In this document: positions 1-12,800 of the stretch, in pieces
How positions within the stretch are numbered: the first letter of the stretch is position 1
How the letters are laid out: each line of letters opens with the position of its first letter
Assembly (NCBI GenBank): GCA_000727475.1
Contig: KL647292.1
Location: 2,919,592 to 2,983,591, forward strand
Origin: Sarcocystis neurona
Taxonomy: Eukaryota; Apicomplexa; Conoidasida; Eucoccidiorida; Sarcocystidae
Direction: 5' to 3'
DNA: 64,000 bases
Notes under the pieces: generated by a model
Told to the model about the DNA's origin: nothing
The model's database searches: none
Seen by the model: the letters and a program-made list of their open reading frames with translations, nothing else
Made by a program: the position numbers and the translations under genes

Positions 1-1539
1 CCCAACACATTCCTTAGCCGGTAAAAGCGTGATATGCTTATACCGTCACCCGGGTGCAGATACAAGAGGATCTTTTCAAAGGCGGACAACACCCGCGCAA
101 AGATGTGGTAATGTGTATCAGTACTGATTTTACGCGTATCGCGTTATCAGAATTTTCCACGTACGGGAGCGGAAACCATAAAACAGGTACTCCTGTAGAT
201 GGTACTGTGGATGGAGTAAGCGTCTTGCCACGAACGGCATGTGCATCAGTCCACATCGACCATATATGGATATACATGTGACCACAAAGAGGTATGTGTA
301 CTCCTGTGCGTACAGCACGATATACGTATATACACGTGTACATGTATAAGTACATATGTGTATACGTGTATGTGTATGTTATATATGTATTTATCTACGT
401 ATGTCCATGGCTATCCGTTCCAGCTGTGCAGGTGCGCTTCGACGTTCTTGCTAGACAGACTTGTTTTAGAACGATAGCTCACCGGTTCACCCTGGGCCAT
501 GCGTGTGCAGTAGACACAGTTAAGGAGTGATTAGTGCACGGAGAGATGAGAACCGGCACAGACGTACCTGTGTTGAGAATCACGCGGCAGTCGTGGCGCA
601 CAGTTGGGGGGGCACTGGCGCTGTGGGCTTCAGGGGGAACTCCTGAGTGATAAAATCTTTGTGAACAGGGGATCGTGCTTACAACTCGTAAGCACGAGAT
701 TTGTTCAGTGTTGGCGCAGAGTGTTGGCATTATTTTTTCCACTTTGTCTCACACCTACGCACCACCTACATCGTGGACACGCGCGTGGCACTTACGACTG
801 GCAGTGGGCCGTACGTAGCAAAAGAATGCTTAGGGCTAAATCCGTACTTTCATACAGTAGTGAGGCTCAGTTTACTCTCCGCGGCCTCATAGGCGAAACG
901 ATAGATCACACGTCGCTTGTTTGGTAGCACACGTAGTTTTTCGCCCCAGTGCTAGATGTCACCGAGATTTTCCACGAGGCCACAAACACATCATCTCATT
1001 CATCGGTATTACCGGCTCCTGCAGCTGTCGTGTAAAAGTGATTCGCTGGTGTATTATACAGCGCACATACAGTGCACACAACCCACGACTGTGCCTACAC
1101 TCAGGCGCACAGGTGGATGCAGAGGCGCGCCTTGGGGGGGAAGAGGGGGCCGCTTTTTCCACCGAACACTGCGGGCAGTGAGCAACTGTGTGCAGGCTCG
1201 TCGTTTTGACCGCATAGGGGGGAAGTTGTGCGAACGTTACGCCTGATCCAGTAACACCGGACCACGAATTGTGCGTCTGGAATTAAGCACACCTGTAGTA
1301 AAAAGATGTTCCGTCTCCAGGAAACTCTTTCACAATCGTAAAGCACCATATACGACGTTATCGGCTTGCTGCAAGATACGCACGAGTTAACGGGATCTGA
1401 AGGACTTGCTGCTACGAATCGCTGTGTGTGGCACTGATCCCATCCATATCGTGGGGTGGCTAAACATTCTCGCTACACTGAGACGTGGCACTGACATGTA
1501 TACTGGGATGCTGCTTCACGAGCGAAGAGCCCACGCGCA
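1..1539. other. No supported gene; short TATG-rich stretch
   Basis: I see no convincing coding exon here. Bases about 300-400 are a TATA/TGTA-type low-complexity stretch like the microsatellites found later in introns. The remaining sequence is ordinary, with many stops in all frames. It may be intergenic, or the introns or UTR of a gene reaching in from the left. Confidence 0.5.
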
Positions 1540-2097
1540 GTGAGAAGACTTAGTTTCCTTACCACCTCGCACGCACGAGGCGCACGCTTCCCTAACACAC
1601 TGAATTTTCCAATGAATCATTTCCTGTGGCTCTGCCCATTGAAGAAACTTCGCCCTGTCGTACAACCTAGGTGTCGCCTCGTCGTTGTTCGTTCCGAAGA
1701 GTGGTTCACTTGCTACGTGAACAAGCCAACGCGGCACACAGAAAATGTAGCTTGAGTATTGTCAAAATGCTTCCTTTCATGGACCTTTACCACGTCCGCG
1801 CCTACATTCTCTGGATCACATGCAGACGAACCGAGTGAGTTTGTAGAGACACTTGCACGTCTAAATGCTATAGTAGTTGTGTGGTTCTTTCGAGGACGAC
1901 CGAACTCGCTAGTTGCTGCAGTGGTTTCTCATTCGACGTGTTCTCCGATCCGCCTCACAGTGTACAGCTTTCCCATATGTATGTGTATCAGCAGGCGCAC
2001 AACTATCCCTGACTGTACGTCACTGTGCCTCTGTACGCGGTACAACCGCACAATCCATACAGCCACCTTAATAGACTTGTGGAATTATTTTCGCTGA
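1540..2097 (+). other. Weak coding signal (two adjacent open stretches)
   Basis: Two consecutive open stretches (1540-1755 and 1759-2097) in different frames have a reasonably protein-like composition, the second with a run of aliphatic residues near 1870-1900. No start codon, splice pair or recognisable motif ties them together. They could be exons of an unrecognised plus-strand gene ending near 4475, or chance ORFs. Confidence 0.15.
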
Positions 2098-2378
2098 CTC
2101 TTTCGTGGACGGTTATGACGGCTTACTCCATTTCAAGTTAGCTGTTTGTCAGTCGAATAATCATCCAGTTCGTCATACAAATATGTAATCATCCACGCCT
2201 CTTCGCCACATTTCGCACAGCCGAACAATCTCCAACATACAAGATACCGCTTGTGCAGTATCCTCTCGTTACACTACTGTCTCATGTAGAGATCCGTAAG
2301 TGACGCACCATGAAACTAACTTGAGTTACTCGGTGTAGATTTCTAGATTTTCGCTGTTGTGCCAGAAGACCGTGGCAG

Positions 2379-2597
2379 ATGCTGGACGGTCTTAATCAAC
2401 CGAATAGTATAGCTGATGGAAGTGTCATCTCATTCGTGGGGGGACACTACCGCAGCTCTCCCTTGATAACGGCCTTCTGTCACCCGATGCCAATGAACGC
2501 AGTGGTTGACACGCGTCTTGCGAATCTGAGTGACAGGTGCGCTAAATCAGAAGCCACCTCATTCGATCGTCCAAATGGCACGTTCTACAGGAATTGA
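2379..2597 (+). CDS. Possible small hypothetical ORF or exon (72 aa)
   Basis: An ATG at 2379 opens 72 codons with balanced composition and no low complexity. The bases just before the ATG read GGCAG, so this could also be an internal exon following a CAG acceptor. I recognise no domain, signal peptide or membrane segment. It lies on the same strand as the better-supported exon at 4278-4475 and may belong to the same gene. A chance ORF of this length is quite possible. Confidence 0.2.
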   Translation: MLDGLNQPNSIADGSVISFVGGHYRSSPLITAFCHPMPMNAVVDTRLANLSDRCAKSEATSFDRPNGTFYRN

Positions 2598-4277
2598 GTA
2601 GGGAAATTCTACGAACATCCAAGTAGAGCAGACGCGGCCACAGTCCCGTTACACGCGGGCGTGCGGCTGAGGCACCGTGGGTGGAGCTCAAGTTTGTCTC
2701 AGGAAGACTGTTTGTTGCGGAAGTCTTTACCTTGAATACGAGCTAAATTGAGAAATCTATAGAGACTGTAGTCGCCGTCTTGTTCCCCGTGGACTGAGTA
2801 CATTTCCAGCTTCCGGCGTTACATCTTATGCCGAGTTGATGCGCCTTTAGTTGCTAGAACATAGCTCCTAGATCATTCTCACGATACGCAGATTCTTTTA
2901 AGCCGCACGAGCGGCAGGGGACAGTCTTTGCCGTCACTGAGGAATATGGCTTGAAGCTTCTTTTGCTTCTGCCGACCTGGTGGCCCCCAAGGAATCAGAC
3001 ACCTCTGCGCTCGTGTATGCGTCATCTTTTCCCCCTCCTACCACTAAGTGTACTATCTTTCGCCTTGTACTCGATTGTTACTGAATGTACAGCCGGCAGG
3101 TTGGCTCCCTGTTCGTCGCTCGGCTGCAGTGTTCGTGTCTTCATCTATACACCTTCGGGACGACCCCGCAGATTGTCAACTTTTTCGGGTGTACGGACGG
3201 CCGAATCACAGTTAGACTCAGTCAGGAGGCCTGTTAATTCCCTCTTCACGAACCCAAATAATGAAGATGTTCCGCGACGACAGCTCTTTTTATGCTAGTG
3301 TTACACTTGTGTTTCGAGGAATCGTGTGCCATCTGGACGCACATGCATCACGATCACCCTGTCGCGACGAACTCCGCAGCCTACCGAGGCTCTGCGGGCA
3401 CACCCTCTCCATCAACGGCGCCAGCACATCTCTTCGTCTAGTTTGGGTCTTCAACTTACTCTCCTAGTGACGGCCAACGTTCGCCCGTGTGCGTTCACCA
3501 GTTTTGATGCTACGCGTACTTTTCCCCACTAAAACAACTGCGATATTTTAATATGCGCGCTCCTCCCAGCGCACAGGTGGCGGTAGGCACGGCCTCCCGC
3601 TGTACTACGCTAGGATTTCTACAGTAGCGCTGCTGGCATTCTCTCATTTGGGCGCCCTCTGCTTAACACGGATGTCTTTACTTTCTCATCCTCTATCGAT
3701 TTCTTCTCCAGGAGGGCTGATGTACTATTTTCCTCCTTTATCTCGGGGGATGCGCTGCTACGTTTCCTGCACGTAGGTGCCTCCGCGTTGACTGCGTAAA
3801 GTAACGGTAGCAGTAGCCCTCCTTTTACTTCACATTTTTACATCACGTGACCTACGTCTGCGGAGCTCGTTTGTTTTTCCATCGGCGGCTTCACTACTGA
3901 GTCCGGTCAGTATATCGAGCGCGCTGTGCGGCACCAAGCCTGAACGCCCTGCGGCGTGTCTCCTGTTGGCAGTCAATCAGGGCTGGTCTCTCATGTTTCC
4001 TTGCTGGCATACTTACACGTAATTAGCGGTGCACACGCGTGCTTCCATACATATGTACACACGTAAGTATGTGTTAGTGAGGTCGCGGAGACATAGTTGT
4101 TGCGTGCAGATTGCGTCGTGTGTCTTGTTCCGGATCATCATGCCCGATGCTTCAGGTGCCCACCCCTTCTCTCCCTTCCTCTCTGTTGCAGGCGCCTCCT
4201 TCTCTGGCCATTTACCTGTACTTCTGACGACAGCAGGCAATGTAGCCTCTTGCATCGTTATTTTATGTATTGCACAG
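2598..4277. other. No supported gene
   Basis: Several plus-strand stretches of 60-115 codons are open (for example 2951-3298 and 3326-3532) but lack starts, convincing splice pairs or motifs. The base composition is ordinary and repeat-poor. It may hold introns or small exons of a gene ending at 4475. Confidence 0.4.
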
Positions 4278-4475
4278 GCTCTGCCGTACGACCTGGGAGA
4301 ATATCTGGGCATTCGCTTCCGTCGTTGGGTAGTGAGACATCCTGGTCTCCACCGCGGGTGGACTGCCGGTGTGCGCTGGCTGGCCAAGCAGCGCCGTCTT
4401 GTGAATCTTGGCGATTTCATTCTGCGCGAACACGTCAGACTCAATAGCTATCTTTACATGGACCAAGCTGAATAA
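4278..4475 (+). CDS. Probable terminal exon, hypothetical basic protein
   Basis: The exon follows a good acceptor (T-rich run ending in TTGCACAG at 4277) and runs 65 codons in phase 0 to TAA. The peptide is rich in Arg, Trp, Leu and Tyr and ends in MDQAE. If an earlier acceptor near 4192 is used instead, a hydrophobic stretch around 4200-4270 is added, which would place a membrane segment just before this basic tail. That pattern suits a small membrane-anchored or mitochondrial protein, but I recognise no family. Upstream exons were not identified. Confidence 0.35.
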   Translation, partial: ALPYDLGEYLGIRFRRWVVRHPGLHRGWTAGVRWLAKQRRLVNLGDFILREHVRLNSYLYMDQAE

Positions 4476-5054
4476 TAAGAGGACTGCCTAGATGATCTCT
4501 TTGCATGCCGCCCGAGGGTTTCGTAGGCGGATAGCACACTTTTTCGGTTGCGGTGCTGGTCGTATCTGCCTCCGGTGGGCTGCCAGTGTCTCGTATAGCC
4601 TGGGGGAAGTGAGATGCTTTCTTCCAAACAATGATAACCAGTGGGCATTTCAATCCTGAAGCCGCTCATCTTTTACGACTACCTAGGTGCTTCTTCGCGC
4701 AGCCACATATGCACATTGAGCTCATTCTCTCACAGCTCTCTTCCGAAACTGTGTGTGTATACGAATGTGCGTTGATAGATAGAGACACCCCAGTGCAATA
4801 CGTTGGTAGGCGCGTTTCTGCTGCTCTGAGTACTCTCCTCCTTTCTCTGCACGGTTACTAACATGCGTATAAACACAAGTACATACATACGTTTGTGTGT
4901 GCATACAATTTCGTGTGTTCGCGAGTTGATGCATCGAGAGGTAGCCGAAGATACACTCACACATGCGCAGCCACCCACCCACAGACAGGCGCAGATACCC
5001 AGGCGTCCGCCTGCGTAGTGTCGCTGGCGCTTTTTAAAATTGCACGTCCGCCGC

Positions 5055-6380
5055 TCATATAAAAAGTAATCTCCTTGCTGCATCGTCTTGTTGCCCGTTC
5101 CGGCACGTCTTTCGTACCTTCTCTCCGGTAATTTCTTGGTAGTCTCCAGCAGGTGGTGCTTTCCTTTTCCTTCCCGGCCTCCGCTTTCTTTTCATACGCT
5201 CTTGCGAATATGGCGTTGCTTCGTTCCTGTGGTGGTGAGGCGTGAACGTTTCAGGTGTTATGCGCCGCATGTATCCTTTGTCACACGGTGGTTGCTTCTT
5301 CATTATTTTCCCTTCACGCCTCCCTGCAGCGGCTGCTCTTTCAAAGCTCTGCGGGTATATCTGTGGGCCCCAGCTCCGTTTTCCCGCACCTCTTCCGTAG
5401 CGTGAGACGTGTGCGACAACAGCAGCAGCAGCAGTAGCAACTGTCATAGCAGCGGCAGTTACCCCAGCAGTAACAGCGACAGGGCGGCTGTAGAAGAGTA
5501 GCGGCTGGAGCGCTAGCGTTACTAGCAGTAACAATCGGGGCAGGGGCAACAGCCGCCGGAGCGGCAGCATCAACTGGAGCTGCAGGAGCCGCACACGCAG
5601 GAGCAGCTGAGGAGCTGAACACCGCCGGCGTAGTCACTGCTTCTTCCGCAGCTGTGAAGACAGTAGGCTTCTCTGGAGTACGGTTTCTCACCATACACAG
5701 CTGAGACTGCATTTGCAGGGGGGAGGCAGCAGCGACCGCAGGACGGTGAGACGTCCGGGAGATAGTCGTGAGCCGCGGACGGCAGTGGCAGAACACTTCG
5801 CAAGAGAACGGTAGGTGTGGGAACAGCAGCAGTAATCGCAGCACAAGGAGGACCGCAGCGCCCGCAGCACAGGAAGTACTAGCAGCAGTGGTAGCAACAA
5901 ATAAGGCACACGGAAAAGGAGACGGAGAAGCACCCGAAGCACAGGAAGTGGGAGAAGTATTAATTGCAGCAACATGATGCTGAGCAGCAGCAGCAGGGGA
6001 GAGAGCCGGGGGACGTGTTGTGCACGGTGGTGCGACTGCAGAACTTCCGTCGTCCCCGCAGGGAGTAGCGACATGAGCTTCATCAGCAGGAGCTGGTCAG
6101 CGCGCAGCAGCAGAGAAAACACCAGCAGCCACATGAGGAGTAGCAGGAGCTGCGAGTGCTGCAGCAGCAGAAAGAGGAGCAGCAGCAACGTGAAGGATGT
6201 TGGCCAGAGCAGCGGCTCCTACGACTTGTCTTGGGTTGCATGTGAACGAAGGGAGAGACAAACATCTGGAAGTACCGTTCGGCCTCTTCCTCTAGGAGAC
6301 TCTGTCGCTCAGCAGCAGACGCATCAAGAGGAACGCAGCCGCAACAGCGGCACTTTTCCTGTGGTGACGTGCTACAATGA
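5055..6380 (-). CDS. Probable minus-strand Ala/Thr/Pro-rich gene, hypothetical
   Basis: Read on the minus strand, 6092 to 5463 is open for 209 codons. It has an Ala/Thr/Pro/Ser-rich composition typical of coccidian low-complexity proteins, a CAG-type acceptor just upstream (6094-6093) and a GTAACT donor at 5462. Upstream, about 6350-6210, a short stretch contains the acidic helix-like LLEEEAERYFQMF. Downstream, 5360-5055 is open to a stop after an acceptor at 5361 and is strongly basic (MKRKRRPGRKRK near its middle). The simplest reading is a three-exon gene, but the middle donor leaves phase 1 while the last exon reads in phase 0, so one junction is wrong. It lies head to head with, and close to, the first exon of the large GTPase gene. 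No family recognised. Confidence 0.35.
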
Positions 6381-6468
6381 TCTGGGAGGATCCACCACCT
6401 GCAGCAGCAGGTGCTGCTTGCTACAAGGGGCAGAACTGTCCAGATTTGAAGGGAGGTCACGAAAGCGC

Positions 6469-6895
6469 ATGCATTTTGATGCTTCCGCAGCCGCGCACTG
6501 TCCCAAAAGACGTCGCGGCACTCTTCCGTCTCTGCGACGTTGCCTCGTCCTGTTGTCCACTTTGGCGGTGATACATGCGTGTGGGTTCTACGGACTGCAG
6601 GAGCCAGATGTCTCGGGAGAGACAGCTGCTGCGGCCTGGCGGGTTTTCACAGCAGCCTCCTTCTGCGCAGCGACAGCAGCGACATCGGCAGCAGGCGCAG
6701 CAGCCCCACTCGTGGCAGCTGTAGTCGGGTCTGCAGGCGCCGTCGTAGCAGCAGCAGCCTCTGCGTCTTCCTCTGCTCGAGAAAGCAGCGGCAGCCGCAA
6801 AAAACGCGGCTCCTCGCCGTCTTCAAGGCAAGGCATGAGAATTCTTTATCCACCTCGTCCTCTTCAGGTCGTGCGTCCGAACGATCGCCACACAG
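6469..6895 (+). CDS. GTPase exon 1: start and possible signal sequence
   Basis: The ATG at 6469 (GCGCATGC context) gives a basic N-terminus followed by CLVLLSTLAVIHACG, a good signal-peptide or signal-anchor core at about residues 24-38. A 60-residue Ala-rich linker follows, then RPLQVVRPNDRHT, which matches the conserved pre-GTPase strand of GBPs. The donor is ACACAG|GTGAGG, leaving one base (phase 1). An earlier in-frame ATG at 5974 exists, but the intervening translation is Ser/Arg/Cys-rich and looks untranslated. Confidence 0.65.
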
Positions 6896-9800
6896 GTGAG
6901 GGAGAAGAAACGCTGTTTTTCCCTCCGCACCTCCCGCAAGCCCCCTGCTTACATTTACTCTCCGCGTAGTGGCGTCTGCGGCTCCTGCATGCATTTGCCT
7001 CCTTGTTACGCTGCAGTTTCCGCCCGCAGCGTCAGCCTGCAGCACTCGCTCCGGTGTATCTACATTGCTCCTTGTCTCATGCGACTCTGCGTGCACCGCC
7101 GCTTTCGTCCCGCAGAGGCCTCACTCCGTGTGCGGCAGATTGCGCGGCCCATGCGCCTGTCTGCTCCTTCCCATAAATACTCACATATGTATATGATGTG
7201 AACACAGTGGTGCGCTGCATTTTTTTTGTGCTGCTCTGATTGTTGACATGTATGTTCTTCTCTTCCAGCTGCGGCCTCACGTTCGCTGTTGCTCTTTCTC
7301 GATTATTTTCGCCGTCTCCATCCGGTGGCTGCCAACAGTGTGCCACTACGTTTTTGGTTCTGTCCCGTAGACGCGTCCTGAGAAGGAGGAATTTCGCCGA
7401 GAGAGGAGACAGATAGGCTTGTGTCGGCGGGGTCTTTCTACGTCATGCTTTACACTTTGTCTTCCTTATCGTCTGCTGCCTTTGTCGGCTACTACTCTTG
7501 TGCAACACAGGTGCTGTCTTGCATGCGTCTCGTTGTTATTGCTGTTTTGCAGCCGCAGAGGTGCTCTGCTGCATGATGTGTCTACCAGAGAGAGTTCACT
7601 TACGAGACTCCTGCACGCCGCTGTCGGGGACGTGCATGCAGGTGCTCCTAGAGGAGGCAGCTACCTGCTGGGGGAGGCAGCTAGCTGCTGCGTGTGCTAC
7701 GAGGAACCTGCAAGCAGAGAGTAGAGAATCTGCGTACGCTTCCAGCATGCAGCTGGAAGCTGAGTTGTATAGAAGGAACGAGAAAGTGGAGCTTGTTGCC
7801 TGCTGCAACGTCTGTATTCCTGATGCACGTGCAAGAGCAGGAGCGCTGACCAGTCGCATGAGCTGGAAGTTCACTGCATGCGCACTGGCGGAAGAGTTAG
7901 GTCACGAGCTGCATGCATCTGTGGAGTAGACGTACACGCGTGGTGCAGGAGTTTCGCTGCCCTGTCTTCTTCGAGCTGAGCAGCAACTGTGTCACAGTCC
8001 GGAAGGGTGATGCATGAGCGGCTGTGTGATGCAGGCGTTTTGACAGATTTTACACAGGAACCGGTCCCACGTCGTGACGGCAGGGCCCAGCTGCATGCAG
8101 CTGTGCACGCACGTGCAGGCGCGTGGGTCCCCTGGGGCGGGAAGGGAGAACTTTGTAGTCGCATGCAGGGGCGCAGAAGGCGAGGACTCACTTTTGAGGC
8201 ACGGGAGAGCTCCCAGCACACGATGGAGAATACGCTTGTGGAGATGGGTTCAGCGAAGAAGACACGCATACGCATGCAGCTCTCAGTCGCATGCAGCTCT
8301 CAGTCGCATGCAGACCCAGTCGGCACTGAAGCAACTAGCTGCATGCCGCTAGAGACAGCGTGACGGATGGTGGAGGGGTCAAACTCTTGAAGCGCATGCC
8401 ACCGAAATGACGCGCGCGCGCATCAACGTTGCACAAAAGTGACGTTGTCATCTATGTTGCTGTGAATTCTTCGTTTACTATGCGTGCGTCCTCATATATA
8501 TAGATATACATATATATACTTGCATGTGTATATGTGTTTGTTTTTCTGTATGTACATGTATATACCTCTCTGCGAATTTCTTTATATGTATAAGCGTGTG
8601 TGTATGTGCGTATCTCTGCGTACGTCTCCGTGGCGATTCCTGTGTCTACATATATACCTCTACGTCATTGATGTCCGTCGCTAAAACTCTTCCTGTATGG
8701 ATAGTCGTGCGTATCTACGTGTAAGAGTAGATATACCTGTATTTATTTCTCTCGCATATGTGTATTTTTAACGCTGGTATATTTTTGCTCGCCCGCTGCG
8801 GTGTGCGCAGGCTTCGAAATTGACGAAGAAGCGCTGAAATTTGTGGAGGAGATTCCTGCGCCCGTGTCTGTTATCGCTGCTGTGGGATCGATACACACAG
8901 GTGAGCGCCAAGAAGCAGCAGCACAGCACGCAGCACGCCAAGTATACGGACGAGCAGCAAACAGCAGCAGGACGCAACAGGTCGGGTATACCGATGAGCA
9001 GCAGCAGCAGCAGGATGCAGCACGTCAGGTACACACACCACTGCAGCAACAGCAGCAGGACGCAGCACGTCAGGTATACGGACCACTGCGGCAGCAGCAG
9101 CAGGATGCAGCACGCCCGGTATAAGGACCACCGCAGGAGCAGCAGCAGTACACCGTCTCACACGAACCGAACCGCAGCAGCAACAAACAGCACCCCACGC
9201 AGCAGCAGCGGCTGCAGCAGCAGGCAGCATTTCGTGCATACGAACGAGCAGCAGAAGCAGCAGGATACAGCATCTCATATACGGAGCAGCTGCGGCAGTG
9301 CGCAGCAGCACACAACAAGCAAACGCGTCAAGCCCCAACACGTAGAAGCAGTGCACAGGGTCATAGGTACGAAATGTAGCAGCACATCGCAAGAGAGAGG
9401 AGAAGACAAGAGAAGACGCAGCAGCAGTGGGAGTACTGTAGCAGAGACACGGGCATCGAGCGAAAATGGATAGTAGCCATAGCGACACCTGCAGGAGAGA
9501 GAAGCAGGAGCGGCAGCAGCGGCAGCAAGAGAAAAACAGCAGCGTGTGAACACCCGTAGTGGCAGTCTCGTAGTAGCAAGAGCGGGCAGGGAATTGCAGG
9601 TTGCCGCGGGTGCTGCTCCGCGAGTGCGCGTGCGTTGCGCAGCCCTGCCGCTGCTGCTGCTCTTGCGACTGAGGCAGGCTTGTTCCTGAGGCGTTGCTGC
9701 CGCAGCTGCGACGTGCCGCCGCACGCGGTGGGGTGCGGTGTTGCTGCTGCAAACGTGCTGCAGCCGCTACTACTCTCTCGTGGTGCGTTTGCGCAGTGCA

Positions 9801-12800
9801 CCCGTCCTGCTGGTACGAGCTGCTGCCTCTGGTAGCTTCTTTTGTTTCTCTTCAGGGAAGAGTTTCTTCCTGAGTCAGCTGCTGGCCTTCTCCTCTCCGC
9901 GGGAGATCGTATACTACGACGGAGAGGAACCAGGCGCAGCAGGGGGAAACGCAGCAGCAGGAGACACAGCAGCAGGAGGAAGAGGAGGAGGCAGGTTAAC
10001 TGCTTTTCCCGTGGGGTACACGGTGCAGCCCGGGACGCAGGGGCTGACATTTTGGAGCGAGCCGTTGCGCGTGAACCGCCGCACGGGTGCAGTGCTGCCG
10101 CCGGTGCAACCCTCTCGGCGAGCGAGCAGCAGCAGCAGCTCGGGGTCGCAGGGCGATGGGGAGAAGGCGGACGATGACTGGGTTGAGGTAGCGCCAGGAG
10201 CTGACGCAGATGAAGATGGAGCGACGGACGAAGACGAGATTACCAACGTTCTGCTGCTCGATACGGAAGGATTCGGCGGGCCCAACGTGACGCGCAGCTA
10301 CGACCAGCTGCTTTACGCCGTCGCCTCTCTCCTCTCCTCACACATTCTCTTCACGACTATGAAAATGATAGACGCACAAGTCAGATCACGTCTTGCATTA
10401 CGTGGCTGTTGCTGCTTGCTGACGCTGCCAGGATTTGATGACGCTGCTGCACGTTGCTCCTGCTGCTGCCGCTGCTGCCCCTTACTGCTCTTGCTGCTGC
10501 TCCTGCTGCTGCTGTTGCCCGTTACTGCTGCCGCTGTTGCTCCTGCTGCCCGTTGCTGCTGCTGCTTCACGTGATGCTGGGGTTGCTGCAGCGCTGCTGC
10601 TGTTGTGTGATGCAGCCGCCAGTAACTGCTGCTGTGATAACTCTGCTGTGCTTCATGCGCGGTGCGCCCAGCGGGGACGGACGAGCTGCAGAGTCTGCCG
10701 TTCCTTCTGTTCTTTTTCTTCCTTGGGAGTTTGGCGGTTGCTGGTGGTGATATGCCTCTTCATTTTTGTTGTATCCACGTGCAGGCGCTTTGCTGCTGCT
10801 GGTGCTGTTGGGTTCTGGAGCGCCACGTGTTGTTGCTGCGACGGGTTGGCTGCCACTGCAGCTGCGGCGGTTGTTCGTGTTGCTGTTGTGAGACTACCGT
10901 GAACGCTCTTGGCGCCACTGCTGTTGCAGCTGCTACTGCAGCTAGTGCTACTGCTGCGCCTTCGGTGACTGCTGCTGCTGTTGTTGGGACTGCTGCTGTT
11001 GTTGGGACTGCTACTGTTGTTGGGACTGCTGCTGCTGTTGGGACTGCTTCTGCTGCTGTCATTGTGTGAGGGGCTGTCGTTTGATGGTGGTGGTGCTAGT
11101 GCTGCTGGAGGACCTGCGGTTCTTTTGTTTCGCTGCTGCTATGCTACTGCTGAAAATTGCGAGGTGCAGGCGACTGCTGCGGCTGCCGTGTTGCTCCTGC
11201 TGTTGCGGCTGCCATGTTGCGTCTGCCACGTTGCGGCTGCCATGTCGCTGCTGCTGTTGCGGCTGCCGTGCTGCGGCTGTCGTGTTGCGGCTGCCGTGTT
11301 GCAGCTGCCGTTGCGACTGCTGCTGCTGCAGGTCTTGCTCTTACTGTTGCGACAGCGGCTCTTCTTGTTTTTTTGTGCTGTCGCATGCGTGGGTGCCGCA
11401 GTCGCTACAGCTGCTGGAGGATATGACGAAGGATACGAATTTATTTAACCTGCGGGCGCATGCACAGGCGTTGAATGAAACGGCTCTTCACAGCAGCAGC
11501 AGCGCGGAAGGAAGCCTTTCGGCTACTGGCGCTGCGGCTGGGTGGAGCAGCAACTCTGCCGCTGCTGCTGAGGGGGCGGAGGAGGTTGGTGGGGAAGGAG
11601 AGGAAGCAGGACGCGAAGAAGAAGAAGAAGAAGCAGGAAACCGCAGCAGCCGGGACAGGAGCAGCAGCAGTGCAGAGAGCAGCAGAGAAGAGAGAGGAGG
11701 AAGAGGAGGACGGTCTTCAGCCGGATCGCTGCTTTTCTCCTCTCTTGCTCCCTGCTGTCTTTCCTGGGTGGTGCAGGATTTTGCGCAAGTAAGTATTACC
11801 GTCGCATTTGCTGCAGCAGCCGCAGAAGCAGATCCCCGTGTCCCACACATCTCCCGGCCTCGCGCTTCGACGTAGTTGCGTGACCCGCACCAGCAGCGGC
11901 AGCGAGAGAGAGAGAATGGGCATCGCGGGCAGGGAAGCAGGAGCAGCAGCGGGAGGCGCAGCAGCGGTGGACGCACGCACACAAGAGCACGGGCTGGGGC
12001 AGGAGCAGACGGGAATCCGTCGCACTAGCAGGAGCAGGTGCAGCGGTGGCAGCAAGTGCGAGAGCAGCAGGAGAGGCCAAGAACAGGAGGAGCACAAAGG
12101 CAAGGCAAGCAGCAGAAAACAAAGGAAAGGAGGAGGAAGGAAAGCGGCAGCAACAGTCGCAGAAGCGACAGGCCAATATACTGCACCACTTCCCTACACA
12201 CGTCTGGAGAGACGCAGCGCTGCGCGGGCGCCGAAGACCTCTCCTTGCTGCCGCAGCTACGGCATGTATTTGTCTACTTGCGGGTCCCGTAGACGCTCTC
12301 TCTGCGTGGAGTGTCTGCCTGTGTGTAGGTGATTCGTCCTTCCTCTCTCTGTCTCTCGCTTTTCCTCGACGCCGCCCTCAATATCTGCATTCATTCGGTC
12401 ATCTCTACTTTCTCCTGGATACACATATATATACATATGCATGTATGTATATGTGTATGTGTCGCTCTGAATAGACTATCTGCACATGTTTATAGTGACT
12501 CTCGGAAATACTCGTCAAGTTGCTATGCTGCAGAAGACTCCGTGGCGCGTATAGATGCTCTCTCTAGTAGAGACGGAGACAGAGGGCGAGGAAGAGACAG
12601 AGGGCGAGAAAGAGAGAGACGGAGACAGCGAGGAAGAGGGAGACGGCGAGAGAGGGGGAGACAGCGAGAGAGAGGCAGAGAAGACCTCACAGAAGTGTGG
12701 GGACAGGCGACATGGAGAGCGAAACAGAGAGGAAGAAGAGGAGAAGGATAGAGAGGAAATCAGATAGAGAGACACACACGCTGAGAGAAGACGGGGGTCA

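Noticed and set aside
5974..6468. Upstream start at 5974 for the GTPase
   Set aside because: It adds 165 Ser/Arg/Cys-rich codons typical of a non-coding frame and overlaps the better minus-strand Ala-rich ORF. The ATG at 6469 gives a compact signal-like N-terminus.
8871..10050. Long minus-strand ORFs opposite the P-loop intron and exon 3
   Set aside because: Cys/Ala/Leu-rich readings of CAG/CTG repeats. The plus-strand exons here carry recognisable GTPase motifs in matching phases.
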